Shown: positions 1 through 7,323 of the stretch, piece after piece | Position numbering within the stretch: the stretch's first letter is position 1 | How the letters are laid out: the number at the start of each line of letters is the position of its first letter | NCBI GenBank assembly: GCA_039029915.1 | Contig: JBCCFD010000094.1 | Coordinates: forward strand, 1-20,147 | Length of the DNA: 20,147 bases | Source of the DNA: QQUD01 sp039029915 | Lineage (GTDB): Bacteria > Chloroflexota > Anaerolineae > Promineifilales > Promineifilaceae | Reading direction: 5' to 3' | Program-made: the position numbers and the translations under genes | The notes under the pieces: generated by a model | Databases searched by the model: none | Seen by the model: the letters and a program-made list of their open reading frames with translations, nothing else | Told to the model about the DNA's origin: nothing

Positions 1-288
1 ATGGGATTATCACCTGAGATTTTGACGGTATAAAAGCAAGAAAGAGAAGAAAGTTACTGGTGTATTTGTTTATTGGTGAATTAAAATAAAAAGGTGCCGA
101 GCGACCTTCCCAATTACTATTTACGAATTACCAGAACATCAATCACTATTATGTGCTCCGAAGTTATTAATTAAAAAAAACTGTTAGATAAAAGCTTCGT
201 AACCTCGAGGAAGCGAAGTTTATAGCCATCGTTTTATTCAAAACAGGAACTTCGTTTCACTTAATCCAAATGACCACAGGAGTCCTAC
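1..288. other. Gene-free left edge
   Basis: I see no convincing gene here. Bases 1-33 can be read as a short open stretch ending in TAA, but it is too short to tell whether it is the tail of a gene from outside the window. AAGGT (91-95) can pair with ACCTT (104-108); read on the minus strand this stem is followed by a T-rich run (bases 81-92 on the plus strand are A-rich), so it resembles a weak minus-strand terminator. CGAAGTT (214-220) pairs with AACTTCG (248-254), and an 8-base palindrome CCTCGAGG lies at 203-210. The last part is the leader of the methyltransferase gene. I could not pick a convincing promoter. Confidence 0.5.
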
Positions 289-1449
289 ATGAACTTCCCC
301 ATCTGTCCAGATGCTGAACGATTGCCCTTGATTGAAATGAAGCAGGTTCCCGCCCATTGTAATGTATTGTGGAACAGCCAAGAAGAGGCGCTATCTGCCC
401 CGCGAGGCAATATTCGGCTGGTATATGCCCCAGATTGTGGTCATATTTTTAACATGGATTTTGACCCAGCATTAATGGAATACACGCAGGAGTATGAAAA
501 TTCGCTCCACTTTTCAGCTAAATTCCAAGAGTTTGCCACAGGTTTAGCCAAAGGTCTCGTGGAACGGCACGGCCTCTACAATAAAGATATTGTTGAGATT
601 GGGGCTGGAAAGGGTGACTTTCTCCTGATGATGGCAGAGATGGGTAATAATCGAGGGTGGGGCTTTGATCCTAGCTATGTGCCAGATGAAGCGTATTCGG
701 CTGAGAATGTGACGTTCATTCAAGATTTTTACTCGGAAAAATACACCAGCTACTCGGCAGATATGATTACCTGCCGACACGTGCTTGAGCACATCGAAGA
801 CCCAGACCTGTTTATTCAAAATGTCAAGAAAGCGGTAAACGGCCGTATGGACACCATCGTCTTTTTTGAAATGCCCAACGCCCTTTTTACGATTCGACAG
901 CTTGGCATCTGGGACATTATTTATGAGCACTGTTCGTATTTCACACCTTACTCCTTAGCTTATTTGTTCCGTAAGCAAGGATTCGAAGTGCTGAAAGTAG
1001 ATGAGGTTTTTGGGGGGCAGTTTGTGACGATTGAGGCTAAGCTAGCCGAGAGTGGTGTGGAGCAGGTAGATGAAACGGCCGTTTTAGCCCAACTCACCCA
1101 AGATGCACAGGCCTTTTCTGCCAACTATCAGCAAAAAGTCGACCGTTGGGCAGGCATTATGAACAGCATTAAAGCCAATAACCAAAAAGCGGTTATTTGG
1201 GGCACCGGCTCCAAAGGCGTCACCTTCCTTAACGTCCTCGATCCGGACCGGCTTATCTCGTATGCCGTTGATATTAATCCACGTAAGCAGGGGAAGTTTG
1301 TAGGTGGCTCAGGGCAAGAGATCGTTTCTCCTGAAAAATTACGTGCCTATCAACCAGATGTGGTTATCATTATGAACGCCAACTATGAAGAAGAAATAGG
1401 CAATACACTCAAAGAATTGGGCGTCAATGCTGAGATTTTGTTGGCCTAG
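289..1449 (+). CDS. Class I SAM-dependent methyltransferase, C-methyltransferase type
   Basis: Predicted SAM-dependent methyltransferase of 386 residues. The Rossmann SAM motif I is VEIGAGKGDF (residues 102-111), followed by an acidic loop GFDP (125-128) and the post-motif RHVLEHIEDP (163-172). The C-terminal third contains a second nucleotide-fold signature, VIWGTGSKG (302-310). This order (small N-terminal domain, SAM fold, C-terminal domain with GxGxxG) matches the C-methyltransferase family known from deoxysugar and polyketide pathways. The N-terminal region, which usually carries paired zinc cysteines, keeps only single cysteines (C6, C24, C50), so zinc binding is doubtful. The start is supported by AGGAG at 278-282, six bases before ATG. 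The stop lies 14 bases before the sulfotransferase-like gene, so the two are probably cotranscribed. Substrate unknown. It contains two ACGGCCGT copies (839, 1074). Confidence 0.85.
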   Translation: MNFPICPDAERLPLIEMKQVPAHCNVLWNSQEEALSAPRGNIRLVYAPDCGHIFNMDFDPALMEYTQEYENSLHFSAKFQEFATGLAKGLVERHGLYNKDIVEIGAGKGDFLLMMAEMGNNRGWGFDPSYVPDEAYSAENVTFIQDFYSEKYTSYSADMITCRHVLEHIEDPDLFIQNVKKAVNGRMDTIVFFEMPNALFTIRQLGIWDIIYEHCSYFTPYSLAYLFRKQGFEVLKVDEVFGGQFVTIEAKLAESGVEQVDETAVLAQLTQDAQAFSANYQQKVDRWAGIMNSIKANNQKAVIWGTGSKGVTFLNVLDPDRLISYAVDINPRKQGKFVGGSGQEIVSPEKLRAYQPDVVIIMNANYEEEIGNTLKELGVNAEILLA

Positions 1450-1463
1450 CTAAGGCTATCACT

Positions 1464-2198
1464 ATGATCACCCAAAAACGCATCTGCATCTGGTCTGGAC
1501 CACGCAATATTTCTACGGCGATGATGTATTCCTTCGCTCAGCGAGCTGATACAACAGTCGTTGACGAACCATTCTACGCTCACTACCTCACCACGACGGA
1601 TGCCAAAACCTATCACCCCGGGGCAGAAGATGTGCTTCAAGAGATGAACCCAATTGGCAATGAGGTTATCGAAGAAATTACGACAAAAGATTACGGCACC
1701 CCCATTGTCTTTTTTAAGATGATTATTCACCACATCGTCGATTTAGATTGGACGTTCTTGGACAAGACAACCAATGTTTTATTAACTCGCAACCCGGTTG
1801 ATATGCTCCCCTCATTTGCTAAAGTGGTGCCAGGATTAGGGTTAAACGACACTGGGTACGATGTCCATTCAAAAATGCTCACGTACTTACAAAACATTGG
1901 GCAAAATCCACCCGTCTTAGAATCTGAAACCGTACTCAAAAATCCGGCAGTGGTGCTTGAAAAGCTTTGTCAGCAAATTGGGATATCCTTCGACACTGCG
2001 ATGCTCTCTTGGGAACCAGGGGCACGACCTGAGGATGGCTCTTGGGCAAAATATTGGTACGCCAGTGTCCATAAATCGTCTGGGTTTCAACGCTATCAAC
2101 CAAAATCAGAACCGTTCCCCGAAACCCTCCACTGGCTATTAGATATCTGTCAGCCTTACTACGATCAGGTAGCCCCTTTAGCAATATCAGCAGAGTAA
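1464..2198 (+). CDS. Sulfotransferase-like protein (PAPS-type P-loop fold)
   Basis: A 244-residue soluble protein resembling bacterial sulfotransferase-family proteins. The N-terminal strand and loop ICIWSGPRNISTAM (7-20) is in the position of the 5'-phosphosulfate-binding loop, with the SGPRN form typical of a subgroup often annotated simply as sulfotransferase family. The block TRNPVDMLPSF (108-118) matches the 3'-phosphate-binding region (R-x-P-x-x-x-x-x-S). DEPFYAHYL (34-42) is another conserved block of this subgroup. Family membership is a motif judgement; the acceptor substrate cannot be told, and transfer of sulfate is not shown by sequence alone. It starts 14 bases after the methyltransferase stop with only a weak ribosome site, which suggests translational coupling in a two-gene operon. 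A small-molecule-modifying pair (methylation plus sulfation) is a possible joint role. Confidence 0.75.
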   Translation: MITQKRICIWSGPRNISTAMMYSFAQRADTTVVDEPFYAHYLTTTDAKTYHPGAEDVLQEMNPIGNEVIEEITTKDYGTPIVFFKMIIHHIVDLDWTFLDKTTNVLLTRNPVDMLPSFAKVVPGLGLNDTGYDVHSKMLTYLQNIGQNPPVLESETVLKNPAVVLEKLCQQIGISFDTAMLSWEPGARPEDGSWAKYWYASVHKSSGFQRYQPKSEPFPETLHWLLDICQPYYDQVAPLAISAE

Positions 2199-2268
2199 AT
2201 ATTCTCTATTATTGCCCTAAATAATATCCTTATATCGTCCACACACTCTCTTCACAATTAAAAATATA

Positions 2269-2316
2269 CTTCCTTCCAGATTTGAAAATTAGTCTGTTGA
2301 TGACATAGGAAGGAAG
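2269..2316 (+). promoter_or_regulatory. Inverted repeat that pairs the lipoprotein ribosome binding site
   Basis: CTTCCTTCC at 2269-2277 is perfectly complementary to GGAAGGAAG at 2308-2316, with a 30-base loop. The right arm is the Shine-Dalgarno sequence of the YHYH lipoprotein gene, ending one base before its ATG at 2318. In an mRNA this would bury the ribosome site in a 9-bp stem. It could act as a translational switch or thermosensor, or be chance complementarity of two purine/pyrimidine runs. Confidence 0.5.
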
Positions 2317-2317
2317 C

Positions 2318-3559
2318 ATGAATAGAAAGAGCACAACACTCGTTATTTTAATATGCGTTTTATTTTTAACCGCCTGTGGGGGGCAAGGTGCCACAGAAAC
2401 ACCAATGGATGTTATTGAACAACCTGCAGTCGATGCGATTCAACCGATTGAAGCAGAAACGGCCGTTATCGAACCAACCGAGCCTAATCCAGTTGTCGTT
2501 GAAGAAAGCGCAGTCAGTGAAACGCAAACAAACGTTTCAGAAATCACAACAACGGCTATTTATACCCACGATGGCTGTCCTGATGAACATTTCCTGGATG
2601 TACAGCCTGATCCAAACAATAGCGCCTACGTTGCCCCTAGCCTCACTGTAAGTTGTGAGGGGCAAACCATGACGATTCAAACAAACAATATCCCCACCTT
2701 TGAATTCTTAGCGCTCACACCTGGAGACTTGCTACCTCAAGATTTTTCATTTTCACTGCCAATCAATCCCGAGCTTACAGACACCACAACAGATGTCCCT
2801 TTATTAGGGACGACTGGTATAACTGTTGCAGGGATGGCCATTTATGGTCCAAATGAAGGGGCAAATCTCGGCTTCGGCGACCCGTATTTAGACGGCATTC
2901 TAGACTTTTGTAACGGGCATGTTGGGCCAGGTGGCGCATATCATCACCACGCTCCGCCATCCTGTATTTTTGACGAGTATGACGGGCAGGTTGGTTTAGT
3001 GGTCGGGTATGCGCTCGATGGCTTTCCCATCTTAGCCCCCTATCTTTGCGAAGATGCAAGCTGTAGTTCCGTTTACGAGGTGCAAAGCAGTTGGGCAGTA
3101 ACCAATCCAGATGCCACCGCTGCTTGGGAGATGCACAGCTACGTTGAAGGGCAATCGGAACTTGACGAATGTAACGGCATGCAATTTGAGGATGGCTCAT
3201 ACGCCTATTTTGCCACAAACAGCTTTCCTTACTTCATGAGCTGCTATCGAGGAGCCGTTGAAATAGCTCAAGGTGGCGGTCAAGGTCAAGGGGGTCAAGC
3301 CGAAGGCGGCGGTCAGGGCCGAGGCGGTCAAGGTCAAGGGAGTGGCCAAGGTGAAGGGGGTGGCCCTCCAGCAGGTAACGGCCAGCAAGGGAATCAAGGC
3401 CCGCCAAATATTGATTTTGCCACCGCTGCCGCAACATTGAGCGTCACTGAAGAAGCGCTGCGTGATGCACTAGGTGACCCACCACCAGATTTTGCCGCAG
3501 CCGCAGCCGCCTTAGGTGTCACCGAACAACAATTACAAGAGGCACTTGGACTACCATAA
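2318..3559 (+). CDS. YHYH-domain lipoprotein with Gly/Gln-rich linker
   Basis: Predicted exported lipoprotein of 413 residues. The N-terminus has a basic start, a hydrophobic core and the lipobox LTAC, with Cys20 as the lipidation site, so it should sit on the outer face of the membrane. A Thr/Glu/Pro/Val-rich linker (21-80) precedes a domain of the YHYH family: CNGH (198-201), AYHHH (207-211, a YHHH variant of the eponymous motif) and GYALDGFPI (230-238). Several cysteines (C87, C113, C198, C216, C244, C249, C285, C309) suggest disulfides. Residues 318-362 are a low-complexity Gly/Gln tract, followed by two similar acidic/alanine helical repeats (about 366-386 and 391-411). The family's biochemical role is unknown to me; the histidines suggest metal binding. 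The start is fixed by the purine-rich ribosome site at 2308-2316 and the correct signal peptide. Confidence 0.85.
   Translation: MNRKSTTLVILICVLFLTACGGQGATETPMDVIEQPAVDAIQPIEAETAVIEPTEPNPVVVEESAVSETQTNVSEITTTAIYTHDGCPDEHFLDVQPDPNNSAYVAPSLTVSCEGQTMTIQTNNIPTFEFLALTPGDLLPQDFSFSLPINPELTDTTTDVPLLGTTGITVAGMAIYGPNEGANLGFGDPYLDGILDFCNGHVGPGGAYHHHAPPSCIFDEYDGQVGLVVGYALDGFPILAPYLCEDASCSSVYEVQSSWAVTNPDATAAWEMHSYVEGQSELDECNGMQFEDGSYAYFATNSFPYFMSCYRGAVEIAQGGGQGQGGQAEGGGQGRGGQGQGSGQGEGGGPPAGNGQQGNQGPPNIDFATAAATLSVTEEALRDALGDPPPDFAAAAAALGVTEQQLQEALGLP
3269..3403 (+). repeat. Gly/Gln-rich coding tandem repeat
   Basis: Degenerate short repeats built on GGTCAAGG-like units encode a Gly/Gln tract in the lipoprotein (residues 318-362). 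Such DNA can slip and change length between strains. It separates the YHYH domain from two C-terminal helical repeats, so it probably serves as a flexible spacer. Confidence 0.75.
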
Positions 3560-3596
3560 AATAATATCAATCAACTAGCCTAAAAAGTCGAAAAAG

Positions 3597-3641
3597 AGGT
3601 ATGAGCACGCTCGGATTAAGCGTGTTCATACCTTACTTTTT
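3597..3641. terminator. Bidirectional intrinsic terminator
   Basis: Left arm 3597-3611 pairs with 3619-3633 over 15 positions with a single G-U wobble; the loop is 3612-3618. A T run follows on the plus strand (3637-3642) and an A run precedes it (3591-3595), so it has a U tract in both directions. It lies between the convergent lipoprotein and GNAT genes and should end both transcripts. Confidence 0.9.
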
Positions 3642-3685
3642 TATATTAGGACTTATACAACCTGAGATTATCGAAGGATAAAGAT

Positions 3686-3710
3686 TGTCACTTCCATAGG
3701 CTAAGTGACA
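3686..3710. other. Hairpin between convergent genes
   Basis: TGTCACTT (3686-3693) and AAGTGACA (3703-3710) form a perfect 8-bp stem with a 9-base loop. It lies 41 bases beyond the stop of the minus-strand GNAT gene. On the minus strand it is followed by only a weak T-rich stretch, so it may be an accessory terminator or 3'-end protecting hairpin. Confidence 0.5.
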
Positions 3711-3750
3711 GCTATCTGCGTAACGCTTAACAATTAACTTTTCACTTATT

Positions 3751-4317
3751 TCAAATCGGGAAGGTAATGTCGGGCGGATTTGGCACTGTTGCCGTTAGCA
3801 GTTCTAAATCGTGAAAGGTGCCATCCCAATAGCCACGAGCTAATTGAACGCCCTGTGATTCAAAGCCAATTTTTAAGAGCACCTTGCTAGACGCTTTGTT
3901 TTGGGGGATGACCCAAGCCCTTTGTTGAACGAGACCGATATGCTCAAAGCCATATTGCACAATGGGTTTCAATGCTTCAGTCATAATGCCTTGATTCCAA
4001 TACGGCCGTTCTAACTCGTACCCCAAATCCCCGACCTGCCGCTTCTCAAACCACGCATTAAACCCGCAGGTTCCAATAACTTTTGACTCTGACTTCAACT
4101 CGATCGCCCAGCAGATACCACGATCGGCAGAGAAGCGGGTTTGTCGACGTTCGAACAGCGTTCTAGCCTCGTGTGGTTTAGAAAAAGTGCGAATATTATA
4201 AAACTGTGTCACTTGTGGATCAGAGAAAATCTCAAACAAACGTTCAATATCAGCTTCATGAAGTTCACGTAATCGGAGTCGCGCTGTTTCTAATGCAGGG
4301 AATTTCATACCAACCAT
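3751..4317 (-). CDS. GNAT-family N-acetyltransferase (RimJ/RimL-like)
   Basis: A compact acetyl-CoA-dependent N-acetyltransferase of 188 residues, close to the usual family length. It has the opening ETARLRLREL, the beta-strand pair VIGTCGFNAW, the segment LGYELERPYWNQGIMTEAL that contains the acetyl-CoA pyrophosphate loop, and the closing NKASSKVLLKIGFESQGV typical of RimJ/RimL-like enzymes acting on ribosomal protein N-termini or small amines. The substrate cannot be assigned. The frame stays open to 4461, but that extension would run into the oppositely oriented aminotransferase gene and has no family similarity. I chose ATG at 4317; ATG at 4308, three codons later, is equally possible because neither has a clear ribosome site. 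A palindromic TATACT element at 4339-4346 could serve as its -10. Confidence 0.82.
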   Translation of the reverse strand: MVGMKFPALETARLRLRELHEADIERLFEIFSDPQVTQFYNIRTFSKPHEARTLFERRQTRFSADRGICWAIELKSESKVIGTCGFNAWFEKRQVGDLGYELERPYWNQGIMTEALKPIVQYGFEHIGLVQQRAWVIPQNKASSKVLLKIGFESQGVQLARGYWDGTFHDLELLTATVPNPPDITFPI

Positions 4318-4429
4318 GTCAGGGCAATTTTCAAGCAAAGTATACTCGATTTTTAGGGTACAGCGCATACACCATAGGTTATAATACCATTCGGCTACCA
4401 TATCAATCGAATAGGAGACGGAGGTTCGT
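4318..4429. promoter_or_regulatory. Divergent promoter region, GNAT / class III aminotransferase
   Basis: On the plus strand TATAAT (4380-4385) is a consensus -10 placed 45 bases before the aminotransferase ATG; the matching -35 is poor. On the minus strand the palindrome AGTATACT (4339-4346) gives TATACT about 22 bases before the GNAT start. The plus-strand gene has an excellent ribosome site, GGAGG at 4420-4424, five bases from ATG. Confidence 0.5.
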
Positions 4430-5782
4430 ATGCAGACAGCAGCATTCATTAAGGAGCACAACGCAAAGCAAATTATTCATCCAATGGGTCACTTAACGGC
4501 CGTTGAAGACTCAAACCCGCTCATTATCAGCAGCGGGCACGGCGTTTACGTCACCGATATTGATGGCAATCAGATGGTCGATGGCGTAGGCGGACTTTGG
4601 AACGTAAACCTAGGCTACGATCGCAAAGAAATTCGGGACGCTATTAAAGCCCAGGTTGATAAACTGCCTTATTACTCTATTTTCAACGGCACGGCCAACG
4701 ATGTCAGCATTGAATTAGCCGCCAAGCTGGTTCAGATGACAGAACCTGAGGGCATGGCCCGCGCCTTTTTCACCTCAGGTGGCTCTGACTCTATCGAGAC
4801 AGCTCTCAGGCTCGCTCGCGTCTATTGGAAAGCCCTTGGTCAGCGAGATCGCACCAAATTTATCTCTTTACGGGGTGGCTATCACGGCACTCACTTTGGC
4901 GGCGCATCGATCAATGGCAATACCCCCTTTAGACGTAACTTTGAGCCAATGCTTCCCGGCTGTTTTCACGTTGAAGCCCCTTACCTTTATCGCAATCCAT
5001 TTACAACCGACTTCGAAGCGCTCGGTAAAATTTGCGCTCAGCTTCTTGAAGCTGAGATTGTTTTTCAAGGACCAGACACAGTGGCGGCGTTCATCGCTGA
5101 ACCCGTTATGGGTGCTGGGGGCGTCATTGTGCCGCCAGCAAACTATTGGCCGCTCGTTCGCGAAGTTTGCGACAAATATGATGTGCTGCTGGTAGCGGAT
5201 GAGGTTGTGACGGGATTCGGCCGTACTGGCTCGCTGTTTGGCTCAAGAGCATGGGGCATCAAACCAGACATGATGGTTTTTGCAAAAGGGATCAATAGTG
5301 GCTACATTCCCCTTGGCGCAACGATGATAAATCATCGCATGAACGAGGGCTTGATGAGCAATCAAGATAACTTCGGGGCAATTATGCACGGATACACCTA
5401 CTCAGGTCACCCCGTTGCCTGTGCGGCAGCCATTCCAAACCTCGACATCATCGTCAATGAAAATGTGCCTGACAATGCGGGTAAGCAAGGCGACTATTTC
5501 CTCAACAAACTTCTCCCTTTCAAAGATCGCTTTAAATCAGTTGGCGATGTGCGCGGCAAAGGACTAATGGTTGCCCTTGAGATGGTAGGCGATAAGCAAA
5601 CCAAAGAGATGAAAGACCCCGAGTTTGTAAAGCAAATTGTCAGCGTAGCTCGAAATGAAGGCGCAATGGTTCGTGCCTCTGGACACAAGATTATCATGTC
5701 TCCACCGCTCATCATTCAAGAAGAAGAGCTAGATGTGATTGTCAATGCTCTAGATATCGCTTTTTCAGAACTAGATCGTTAA
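4430..5782 (+). CDS. Class III PLP-dependent aminotransferase (omega-transaminase type)
   Basis: A full-length 450-residue fold-type I aminotransferase of class III. Key features: GLWNVNLGYD (55-64) near the substrate pocket, TSGGSDSIETA (115-125) for cofactor phosphate binding, the GGYHG block (149-153), the acidic residue D257 in LLVADEVVTGFGRTG that pairs with the pyridine nitrogen, and K286 in FAKGINSGY as the Schiff-base lysine. The overall pattern matches the beta-alanine/taurine/putrescine:pyruvate transaminase group, which moves an amino group from an omega-amine to pyruvate or a similar acceptor; the exact donor cannot be read from sequence. The start is fixed by GGAGG (4420-4424). 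The potassium channel gene follows after 14 bases and is probably cotranscribed. Confidence 0.92.
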   Translation: MQTAAFIKEHNAKQIIHPMGHLTAVEDSNPLIISSGHGVYVTDIDGNQMVDGVGGLWNVNLGYDRKEIRDAIKAQVDKLPYYSIFNGTANDVSIELAAKLVQMTEPEGMARAFFTSGGSDSIETALRLARVYWKALGQRDRTKFISLRGGYHGTHFGGASINGNTPFRRNFEPMLPGCFHVEAPYLYRNPFTTDFEALGKICAQLLEAEIVFQGPDTVAAFIAEPVMGAGGVIVPPANYWPLVREVCDKYDVLLVADEVVTGFGRTGSLFGSRAWGIKPDMMVFAKGINSGYIPLGATMINHRMNEGLMSNQDNFGAIMHGYTYSGHPVACAAAIPNLDIIVNENVPDNAGKQGDYFLNKLLPFKDRFKSVGDVRGKGLMVALEMVGDKQTKEMKDPEFVKQIVSVARNEGAMVRASGHKIIMSPPLIIQEEELDVIVNALDIAFSELDR

Positions 5783-5796
5783 TTAAGAAAGCCATT

Positions 5797-6939
5797 ATGC
5801 TCGCTTACTTATCAATCTTATTTAAACCACTACGAGAGTTTACAAACGTTATTGTCAGGTCTGGTTTGGGGCTGTCCCTTTTCCCTATCTTGATCTTAGT
5901 CGGTATCGGAACAATTCTTTATTCACTGTTTGAGGGGTGGTCTCTACTAGACTCGCTATACGCAACAATCATCACGGTAACAACGATTGGATATGGTGAT
6001 TTGAGTCCGCAAACGCCAGGCGGTCGCATTTTCGCGATCTTTTTCAGCCTCACTGCAATTGGCTTAGCCAGTTACGCCATCTCTACGCTCGCAGCTGTCG
6101 TTATTGATTTCCAAACCGATCGAATAGCCCGTTCAATTCGAGAAAAACGCATGAATAAAATTGTAAATCTAAAAGATCATATGATCATCTGCGGGGCAAC
6201 AATCGTTGGCCATCGCACAGCCGCTGATTTTGTCAATCGCGGCATTCCATTCATTTTAATTGAGAAGGATGAACAAAGGCTCAAATGGGCCATGCTATGG
6301 CTGCACGAAGGATATGTGTCTAAGAGGCAACAGCATTTTAAAAATTTAGATATTGTTGACTTCTCCGCTGAAGAAGATAAAAGCATCGATGAACTAGCAA
6401 GTGAAACAGGCACCTTATATTTGCACGAGGATCCAACGGATGAACAACAGCTGCGCATTGCTGGCATTGAACGCGCCCGCGGGCTTGTTGCCGCTATGCC
6501 TGACGATCGAGATAATATCTCGATCATTTTGAGCGCCCGTGAAATGGTGCGCATTCTTGATAACGAGCGGTTGCGCATTGTGTCGCTGGCCTCTGATGAG
6601 TGGAATATTCGCAGGATTTATTTGGCCGGCGCCGATCAGGTCACCTCAACCAATATGGTGGGTGGCTATCATATTGCATCCCAAATGGTTAGCCCGGAGC
6701 TGGGTCAGTTTTGGAATAATATGCTGTTTCGAAAAGGGGATCATGGGGATGTTCGCTTTGATGACTTTCACATTGAGCAAAATTCAAAATGGCTTTCAAG
6801 ACCAGCCGGCGAATTTTCTGACTCTCAAAATCAAAATGTGGTAGCCATTAAAAGAGCGGAACATTACATCTATAATCCAGACCCAAATGAGACATTGAAA
6901 CTTGGGGATGTGTTAATCATTTTTGGTAAACAAAATTAA
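5797..6939 (+). CDS. Two-TM potassium channel with cytoplasmic RCK domain
   Basis: A 380-residue inner-membrane ion channel subunit. TM1 lies around residues 26-46, the pore helix and selectivity filter TTIGYGD at 62-68 (canonical K+ signature), TM2 around 79-105. A Rossmann-type RCK/TrkA-N domain begins at HMIICG (128-133), and a TrkA-C-like domain ends the protein (about 310-378). Four subunits would form the channel, with the RCK domains as a ligand-controlled gating ring. Two oddities: the usual GxGxxG nucleotide loop reads GATIVG (133-138), losing the second glycine, and there is an extra segment of about 30 residues (about 172-205) before the conserved AGIERARG block. The start has only a weak AAGAAAG site; coupling to the preceding aminotransferase is likely. 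A terminator follows at 7185-7210. Confidence 0.93.
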   Translation: MLAYLSILFKPLREFTNVIVRSGLGLSLFPILILVGIGTILYSLFEGWSLLDSLYATIITVTTIGYGDLSPQTPGGRIFAIFFSLTAIGLASYAISTLAAVVIDFQTDRIARSIREKRMNKIVNLKDHMIICGATIVGHRTAADFVNRGIPFILIEKDEQRLKWAMLWLHEGYVSKRQQHFKNLDIVDFSAEEDKSIDELASETGTLYLHEDPTDEQQLRIAGIERARGLVAAMPDDRDNISIILSAREMVRILDNERLRIVSLASDEWNIRRIYLAGADQVTSTNMVGGYHIASQMVSPELGQFWNNMLFRKGDHGDVRFDDFHIEQNSKWLSRPAGEFSDSQNQNVVAIKRAEHYIYNPDPNETLKLGDVLIIFGKQN

Positions 6940-7323
6940 CGCCAACTTGTAACACAAACCGTAAGTCAATTCCACTAATATATAAACTAACAACGCAGTA
7001 AACAACGCAGCCAAATAAAGTGACTTTGACACCCTTAACGGGGAGTCAGGGGGAGCAGGGAGAACCGTAAAAGTCACGACAAAACATCGCAGCAAACATA
7101 ATAGTTAATTTCAGGAAAGGGCTGCTCCCCCTTTCCTCTCCTAAAAACAGTTTTTTGCTTATTCTGCTCAATACATTAACCAACAGGTGCGGCGCTCTCC
7201 GCACCTTTTTGGTTTTTATATATCTATTCGCTTTGGGTTTAGTTGGAATCGCAGGTTGCGAGTTGTGGGGAGCAAGCGGGTGAATCGTATTTCGGTCTTT
7301 CTTTTCTCTCTTCCCTTCTCTCT
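6940..7323. other. Hairpin-rich intergenic region between convergent genes
   Basis: No gene is supported in these 384 bases. They contain several inverted repeats: GTGACTTT (7020-7027) with AAAGTCAC (7070-7077); GGGGGAGCAG (7049-7058) with CTGCTCCCCC (7122-7131); a tight hairpin GGAAAGGG (7114-7121) / CCCTTTCC (7129-7136) with a 7-base loop; and the terminator at 7185-7210. A pyrimidine-rich stretch (about 7298-7325) adjoins the stop of the minus-strand gene. The second and third repeats compete for the same bases, so alternative folds are possible. The nested repeats could be a small non-coding repeat element. Confidence 0.55.
7185..7210 (+). terminator. Intrinsic terminator downstream of the potassium channel
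   Basis: AGGTGCGG (7185-7192) pairs perfectly with CCGCACCT (7199-7206) around the loop CGCTCT, followed at once by TTTTT and a further T-rich stretch. It is oriented for plus-strand transcription and lies about 245 bases after the channel stop codon, giving that mRNA a long 3' tail. Confidence 0.9.

Noticed and set aside
1..33. Tail of an upstream gene ending in TAA
   Set aside because: Ten codons give no recognisable signature, and other frames also close quickly; nothing can be concluded.
544..930. Long open frame antisense to the methyltransferase, and similar antisense frames under the YHYH, ALDH, malic enzyme and helicase genes
   Set aside because: They overlap genes with clear family motifs, have no recognisable domains and no ribosome sites.
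3269..3403. CRISPR-like or intergenic tandem repeat
   Set aside because: The repeats are short, in frame and encode a Gly/Gln tract; there are no spacers.
4318..4461. N-terminal extension of the GNAT frame to 4461
   Set aside because: It runs into the divergent aminotransferase gene and across its promoter and ribosome site; the added residues show no GNAT similarity.
7036..7062. Possible G-quadruplex in the G-rich stretch
   Set aside because: Only three adequate G runs occur (GGGG, GGGGG, GGG); a fourth is missing within normal loop length. The stretch pairs better with the C-rich arm at 7122-7131.
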